A stretch of DNA of 38,818 nucleotides from Nemertoderma westbladi (lineage: Eukaryota > Xenacoelomorpha > Nemertodermatida > Nemertodermatidae): NCBI GenBank assembly GCA_032718475.1, contig JAUCBJ010000494.1, forward strand, positions 1 to 38,818. The letters run 5' to 3'. Position 1 is the first letter of the stretch, and every line of letters begins with the position of its first letter. The position numbers and the translations under genes were made by a program. Shown here piece after piece: positions 33,380 through 38,818 of this stretch. The notes beneath the pieces are model-generated. The model did not search any database and had not been told where the DNA came from. It saw only the letters and a list, made by a program, of their open reading frames with translations.

Positions 33380-34536
33380 AGGTTTCGCCCCGCAACTAAT
33401 GACAGTCAGCTGATCGGTAGGTTTCGCCCCTCAGCTGATGGCAGTCAGCTGATCGGTAGGTTTCGCCCCGCAGCTGATGGCAGTCAGCTGATCGGTAGGT
33501 TTCGCCCCGCAGCTGATGGCAGTCAGCTGATCGGTAGGTTTCGCCCCGCAGCTGATGGCAGTCAGCTGATCGGTAGGTTTCGCCCCGCAGCTGATGGCAG
33601 TCAGCTGATCGGTAGGTTTCGCCCCGCAGCTGATGGCAGTCAGCTGATCGGTAGGTTTCGCCCCTCAGCTGATGGCAGTCAGCTGATCGGTAGGTTTCGC
33701 CCCGCAGCTGATGGCAGTCAGCTGATCGGTAGGTTTCGCCCCGCAGCTGATGGCAGTCAGCTGATCGGTAGGTTTCGCCCCGCACCTGATGGCAGTCAGC
33801 TGATCGGTAGGTTTCGCCCCTCAGCTGATGGCAGTCAGCTGATCGGTAGGTTTCGCCCCGCAGCTGATGGCAGTCAGCTGATCGGTAGGTTTCGCCCCGC
33901 AGCTGATGTCAGTCAGCTGATCGGTAGGTTTCGCCCCGCAGCTGATGTCAGTCAGCTGATCGGTAGGTTTCACCCCGCAGCTGATGGCAGTCAGCTGATC
34001 GGTAGGTTTAGCGCCGCAGCTGATCGGTAGGTTTCGCCCCGCAGCTGATGGCAGTCAGCTGATCGGTAGGTTTCGCCCCGCAGCTGATGGCAGTCAGCTG
34101 ATCGGTAGGTTTCGCCCCGCAGCTGATGGCAGTCTGCTGATCGGTAGGTTTCGCCCCGCAGCTGATGGCAGTCAGCTGATCGGTAGGTTTCGCCCCGCAG
34201 CTGATGGCAGTCAGCTGATCGGTAGGTTTCGCCCCGCAGCTGATGGCAGTCTGCTGATCGGTAGGTTTCGCCCCGCAGCTGATGGCAGTCAGCTGATCGG
34301 TAGGTTTCGCCCCGCAGCTGATGTCAGTCAGCTGATCGGTAGGTTTCGCCCCGCAGCTGATGGCAGTCAGCTGATCGGTAGGTTTCGCCCCGCAGCTGAT
34401 GGCAGTCAGCTGATCGGTAGGTTTCGCCCCGCAGCTGATGGCAGTCAGCTGATCGGTAGGTTTCGCCCCGCAGCTGATGGCAGTCAGCTGATCGGTAGGT
34501 TTCGCCCCGCAGCTGATGGCAGTCAGCTGATCGGTA
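33380..34536. repeat. 39-bp satellite, about 30 units, CAGCTG-rich
   Basis: The unit joins aggtttcgccccgcagctg, atggcagtcagctgatcg and gt. Each has two copies of the palindrome CAGCTG or close variants. One unit near 34005-34026 is shortened to gtttagcgccgcagctgatc. Some units carry tcagctgatg or gatgtcag variants. The minus strand gives an open 13-residue repeat (RGETYRSADCHQL) because 39 is a multiple of three, but it has no ATG and no domain. The 160 bp between the USP9X exon and this array are AT-rich. Confidence 0.97.
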
Positions 34537-34806
34537 TCCGCCTTCTATCAGTCCGCCGTCCGGACTGGAGCTGCAGTGATAGAGACTGCAGCCAGTGAAA
34601 ACATAGTAAAATTCGCTTTGTCAGCGCGTACTTGCCTCTCCTTCCAAGGCGAATCCCCGCGTCCTGAAACCCTGGATTCTGACCATCCATCCCTGATCGA
34701 CTCCCGAGATATTGAAGGATATACTCAGACTGAACCCGAGACTAAAACGGGACAAGAAAATGCGATCCACAAACACCTCAAAACGTATATCATTTCATTG
34801 TTTTAA
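34531..34806 (+). CDS. unrecognised open frame, possibly retroelement-derived
   Basis: An open frame from the satellite edge to taa at 34804-34806. It reads SAFYQSAVRTGAAVIETAAS, then ENIVKFALSARTCLSFQGES and a Glu/Asp/Thr-rich tail. There is no ATG near its start; the earliest plausible start codon is a GTG at 34576. Base composition is higher in GC than the AT-rich sequence that follows, and the residues look protein-like. I do not recognise a family. It may be the edge of an exon or a retroelement gag/ORF1 fragment, or chance. Confidence 0.25.
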   Translation, partial: SVSAFYQSAVRTGAAVIETAASENIVKFALSARTCLSFQGESPRPETLDSDHPSLIDSRDIEGYTQTEPETKTGQENAIHKHLKTYIISLF

Positions 34807-35400
34807 TCAAATAAAATTCACATAAAATTGCACAAGAACATATAATAAAAGTGCACAAGATTGACACATATTAAAATCCGTATAAGACATTCAGAGATAC
34901 AAATTAAAATTTAACAATTACACAGCACAGATTAAAATTTACAATAAGATGTCATAGGCGTATGTATATATATAATAAGTGTGCAAATATAAGTATAACA
35001 TAATCAGTAGATTGTGTTTATTATTGGTTTGGTATGAGATTTGGGCTAAGTTAAATAAGAAACAATAGTTGAAATAACATTAAGATTGACATTAATTATG
35101 AAGCAAAAGGAGACAATATTTATAAATTATGCAGTTCATTAGTTAGGTTCACAGACATCAAATGAAGCGATAGTAATGTAATAATGATTTGATTGATACG
35201 GAAATTAATTACCGGTAGGGTGGAAACAAGCAGGATTACGATTTGGATGGTTAATAACAAGACTAATAGCATGACAGCCAGTCGACGGTAGTTGGTTTGA
35301 TAGCATAGACTAGGGCAAATCTGGTCCTGTAACTAGGACCCCCATCGTTCTGGGATAAGGACGCCGTTGGTCCTGGATCAAGGACCAATATACTTGGCTG
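34807..35400. other. AT-rich sequence before LINE copy 2
   Basis: Unique AT-rich sequence to about 35280, then gggatcc-free mixed sequence with several aggacc/ggtcct repeats (35320-35390) that may belong to the LINE 5' region. No gene recognised. Confidence 0.5.
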
Positions 35401-35640
35401 CAGGGGTATATGGCCTGGCCAGGCAGATGGTGATCGACCAATGGCTGGTCAGGAGTAGAGTGTTCTCATGTCCACTCTGAGTACACTTCACTGCGACCTG
35501 CACCTGGTAGCAGGGGTACAGGGCATGACCCAGCAGATGAGCTGCACAGCCAATGGTGGGTCATGTGCGCCAGAGTAGATATGGGTGATGGGCCTCATAT
35601 CTGACTCCACTGCGACACCCACCCTTGTGGAACGGCAAAC
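35400..35640 (+). repeat. two diverged copies of a 5'-UTR repeat of LINE copy 2
   Basis: Two blocks of about 110-120 bp share an order of motifs: caggggtat(a)gg/gcatg, ccaggcagatg/cccagcagatg, ccaatggctggtcag/ccaatggtgggtcatg, then cactgcgac-ctgcacc/acccacc. Tandem 5'-UTR units are common in LINEs and may carry promoter activity; here that is inference only. Confidence 0.6.
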
Positions 35641-35914
35641 CAGGGTGTGGTATTTGCCCCGAGAGCTGACTCGGCAAAAAAGCACCCCCCAACCACCCAC
35701 TATGGATTACATTAGTAAAGCGGAGGTCCGGCCACTAGAGGCCAGTGGATTTACCGGACACAATCAGCCTCACAGGCGTCAGTTATCTCCTGACCGGCTG
35801 CCTGTCTCACCCCCTACTGGAGAGAGAGAAGCCAACAATTCTTTGAGTCCCTTTCCTGATGACCTTTCTGGCCCAAACCCTGGGTCACCACTCACCAGGG
35901 AGGCCAGATTGTGA
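35585..35914 (+). CDS. short upstream frame of LINE copy 2
   Basis: It starts ATGATGGGCC and overlaps the endonuclease frame by 56 bp in a different phase. The product of 109 residues is rich in Pro, Ser and charged residues (for example RRQLSPDRLPVSPPTGEREA) and has no recognisable zinc finger or coiled coil. It could be a remnant of ORF1, an N-terminal extension separated by a frameshift, or non-coding. Confidence 0.35.
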   Translation: MMGLISDSTATPTLVERQTRVWYLPRELTRQKSTPQPPTMDYISKAEVRPLEASGFTGHNQPHRRQLSPDRLPVSPPTGEREANNSLSPFPDDLSGPNPGSPLTREARL

Positions 35915-38194
35915 GGGGGTGAGGGATTCTGGAGTTGGAGGCTACTCTCATGTTCCACCCCGACTAACAAAGCCATTGGTGAATCTGAGGCAAGTCACTA
36001 GACTAGCCTCAGTAAACACCCTAACACTCGGGTCCCCAATGCGACAAGGTGAACTGATGACTGCCTTGGCAGATAAGCTTTCTCTTAGCGCAGTGGGTGT
36101 TCAAGAGCACCGAATACAGACTGGACAGACTGATGAGGTTCTGATTAAGGACATGGGGGGAGGTTGGCGACTCGCCCTTGCGTCAGCAGGTGATAGTGGC
36201 AATGGTGGTATTGGTCTATTGATGAATCAAACTGCACATGCAGCATTGGACAAAATAGACCAAATTTCTAACCGCATCATCCGTTGCCACTTCTCATGTT
36301 CTGGAAGACTGGCTAAGAAGTTTCCTAAGGTGGTTCTGATTGTGTGCTACTCTCCAACTAGTGTTGCCCCTGTAGAGGAGGTGGAAAATTTCTACCACAA
36401 TCTACAAGCAGCTACTGATGGAGTGGATCAGCATGCATTCTTAACATTCCTGGGGGACTTTAATGCAAGTCTGCATCAATCACCTACATCGCCCTGGGTC
36501 TATAGCAATAGTGTCAACCGAAATTCCGTCCATCTTCAGGATTTTATCTCTGGAAATGGATTGTTTTCGGCTGGAACCCAGTTCAAGAAGCGAACTGGAA
36601 AGCTATGGACTCATAGTGGACCCAGTGGTCACAAGTCCCAGATAGACCATATTCTGTTTCGTAGGAAGTACAGGAGCTCTATACAAGACTGTAATGCATT
36701 TACACTTCGACCCTTCTCCAGTGATCACCGCCTTATTGTGGCCAAGGTAAGACTTAGTCTGCGTGCTAGCAGAACAACGAAATCTGCCTTGCCGCGGCAT
36801 GACTGGTCCTCTCTGTTGCAACAGCCAAGTGTGAGATCCAGCTTCACACTACAGCTGAGCAACAGGTATGAGGTTCTTGCCTCTGAGGCGGCAGATCACT
36901 GTGAGGGCTATACTGCCTTCACAGAAGCAGTTAAGTTAGCAGCTGCAGAAACAGTTCATGTATACCCTCGAAACAGGAAAAGGGCCCCCTGGACTGACAA
37001 CAAAATCCAGAAGTGCCGAAATGACCTATATAAGGCGCAGAAAGAGTCCCGACTCAAACAGACTACAGCGGCCAAGAATGCAGTTAAGGCTGCATCTAGG
37101 TCCCTGAACAGGCAGTACTCTGATAATCTACAGGAGCTAATAAACCAACAGGTTGATGCCATCAATGATGCCGACGACAGCAGGCAATCATCCCAGGCAT
37201 GGAAATCGATCAACTTGCTTACTGGGCGGAAAAGCCAACCAACCACCAAGGTTAAGGCTGAATCACCAGCCGATCGCCTCAATGGTTGGAAAGCCCACTT
37301 TGAAAAGCTCCTCAATAATGACAGGGTATTGCCTGATAACTTTATAGAAGTAAAAGTGTCTGAGTCTGTACTCCCAGATATTGCCATTGGCGATATCTCC
37401 TTTGCAGAAGTGAAGGCTGCTGCAAAGAGCATTAAGACCAATCGTGCCAGTGGAGTAGATGGTGTTCCCCCTGAGGTCTTTAAAATACCTGAGTGTTTAA
37501 AGCTCATGGTTCTTTTCGGGGAATCTCATTGATCTCGATTGCTGCAAAGCTATACAATAGAATTCTATTAAATCGCATCAGGGATCCCATTGAGAGAGTG
37601 CTCCGTGGAAATCAGAATGGGTTCCGTAAAGGTCGTGGGACCATGGAGCCCATTTTGGCACTTAGAAGGATAATTGAAGAGTTATCAAAAAAGAAAGACA
37701 GGCATCTGGCTGTTATCTTTGTTGACTTCTTCAAGGCCTTTGATTCAGTCTCTCGCTCACGTATGTTCAGCATACTTTCATTATATGGGATTCCTGATGA
37801 AATTATTGCAGCAATCAGATCAGTATACGATGGTTCGACAACATTTGTGTCTACTGTTGACGGTGACACAGAACCATTTGAAGTGTTATGGGGCGTCCTC
37901 CAAGGAGACACACTTGCACCATTCTTGTTCATTATTGTGGTTGACTATGTTCTACGCATGTCCTTAGATCATTATAATGATGATGGGGTGATGATAACTC
38001 CACCTACTGGCTCCAGAAGTCGAGGAAATCCTGCCAAGTACCTAACTGATCTAGACTTTGCTGATGACTTAGGAGTACTCTCAGAATCATTAGAGGGAGC
38101 CCAACGGCTCCTCAGCTCATTAGAACATGCTGCTTCTAGTGTTGGTCTTTTTATTAACTCCAGAAAGACCAAAATTTTGACAGTTAACTTTGAA
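35859..38194 (+). pseudogene. endonuclease-reverse transcriptase of LINE copy 2, broken
   Basis: First frame to 37532 (557 residues from the ATG at 35859). The AP-like endonuclease motifs are VQEHR (Glu 83), LGDFNASL (199-204), QIDHILF (261-267) and SSDHRLIV (287-294). The RT N-terminus SGVDGVPPEVFK follows at 531-542. A 103-bp deletion at 37507/37508 (copy 1 bases 30324-30426 absent) shifts the frame. The RT resumes in the frame starting 37493 with GSFRGISLISIAAKLYNR, VDFFKAFDSV, GVLQGDTLAP and LDFADDLGVLS, ending NSRKTKILTVNFE. There a second deletion joins to the C-terminal tail in another frame. All endonuclease and RT catalytic residues that I can check are present; the lesions are deletions rather than decay. 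Confidence 0.9.
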
Positions 38195-38399
38195 GCATGG
38201 TGGACAGCCCATGACTTTCTTGAGACGCATCTTAAAGGACACTGGTCTTGAAGATGCGGATGATCTAGCAAATGTCATGGGTGATAGGGAGGGAGTTGTG
38301 GCGGCGCAATTTTGTCGACAAGCCGGCACAGCATTCTTAAAAATGCAGCTGCAATGCAGCATGCCGATACTAGTAGTAGTATAGTGGTAGTATTTAATA

Positions 38400-38534
38400 G
38401 CTGCACATAATAAAATTGGTGACTAAGTCACCCAGTCACGAGAGCACAGCTAAACCGCTACGTTGATGTAAGTGATTCATCTCAATATACACAATACAAT
38501 TTTTATAACTTTAATTTTGGAAGTCACTAATCCA
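38400..38534. other. unique sequence after LINE copy 2
   Basis: AT-rich, no gene recognised. Confidence 0.5.
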
Positions 38535-38655
38535 GCATTAAGGTAAAATAACGAGTGTTAGTACCAATGATCTGTGTGTGTGGTGTGGTATTATACATTA
38601 AAGTAAAATAACGAGTGTTAGTACCAATGATCTGTGTGTGTGGTGTGGTATTATA
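38535..38655. repeat. 60-bp tandem duplication
   Basis: Two adjacent copies begin attaaggtaaaataac (38536) and attaaagtaaaataac (38596) and contain gtgtgtgtggtgtggta. They differ at one base at the start. A short third start follows at about 38656. On the minus strand this is an in-frame duplication of 20 residues (LMYNTTPHTQIIGTNTRYFT). Confidence 0.9.
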
Positions 38656-38818
38656 CATTAAAGTATTCCCTGATTCGTTCATTTTTAATGGAGAAATGTT
38701 CTCTCCTGAGGGTGAATACAGATGTGATGAAATCAATTGTTGATCTTCAGTGTAACTTGTTGTGCCTTCACAGACGTATTTCATTAGAGACTTCTTGTTG
38801 TCCACTGAATTTAAAAGT
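38656..38818 (-). CDS. unassigned minus-strand open frame at the window edge
   Basis: The frame is open from the right edge and continues through the 60-bp duplication to a stop near 38527. Its non-repetitive part reads NKKSLMKYVCEGTTSYTEDQ, then QLISSHLYSPSGENISPLKM. The start is outside the window or absent; the first upstream option inside is a GTG. The composition looks protein-like, but I do not recognise the family and it does not resemble the USP9X segment expected upstream. It could be an exon edge, a transposon fragment or chance. Confidence 0.3.

Larger units (their letters stand above)
35400..38390 (+). mobile_element. LINE copy 2: EEP-type non-LTR retrotransposon with two internal deletions
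   Basis: It contains, in order, a tandemly repeated 5' region (about 35400-35640), a short upstream frame (35585-35914), endonuclease plus RT (35859-38194) and a C-terminal segment (ILKDTGLEDADDLANVMGDR, about 38225-38290). The 3' tail is tag-rich (actagtagtagtatagtgg, 38368-38386). Two deletions relative to copy 1 and the family order interrupt it, at 37507/37508 (103 bp) and about 38194/38195. The 5' boundary is approximate and no target duplication was found. Confidence 0.85.

Noticed and set aside
33396-33785. RGETYRSADCHQL repeat protein
   Set aside because: 39-bp satellite by-product; lacks an ATG and stops where a unit varies.

Overview
This is a eukaryotic (animal) nuclear window. 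It carries three minus-strand exons that read clearly as the N-terminal third of a USP9X / fat facets ubiquitin hydrolase, with GT-AG introns. The introns hold satellite arrays, two types of non-LTR retrotransposon, foldback/MITE-like elements and tRNA-derived repeats. The LINE types and satellite load fit a marine invertebrate, but the species cannot be fixed from sequence alone. No CRISPR array, operon or other prokaryotic structure is present.

Layout. 1-3474 is an 18-bp satellite (193 units, no indels). 3908-8217 is bounded by inverted TIR-like ends flanked by TTA and encloses a 38/39-bp satellite rich in CACGTG (4430-7111). A foldback (8305-8373) and a possible Penelope-like 3' end (about 8790-8920) follow. 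9033-17957 is a 44-bp satellite of about 203 units with higher-order duplications, fused directly to a 21-bp satellite (17958-18195). USP9X exons lie at 18729-18960 and 19407-19988. The next upstream exon is at 32952 to about 33216, so one intron is about 13 kb. That intron holds two foldbacks, a broken minus-strand LINE (about 21540-28090) split by 70 copies of a 56-bp satellite, a GGGG-rich 8-bp minisatellite (28848-29329), a TIR element (29400-29684), a plus-strand LINE fragment (30200-31588) and a cluster of small elements next to the exon. Beyond the exon are a 39-bp satellite (33380-34536) and a second, longer but internally deleted copy of the plus-strand LINE (about 35400-38390).

How the parts relate. 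The only host gene supported is USP9X; its reading frame is intact across the three exons and the exon phases agree. All other protein-like sequence is transposon-derived and broken. Tandem arrays occupy about 21 kb, more than half of the window, and all lie in what must be USP9X introns if the gene is contiguous.

The most unusual observations are a young satellite made by amplifying a 56-bp piece of a LINE reading frame, with both parental junctions still visible, and a satellite sitting inside a TIR-bounded element whose subterminal motif resembles part of the satellite unit. I found no evidence for a new protein-coding system.
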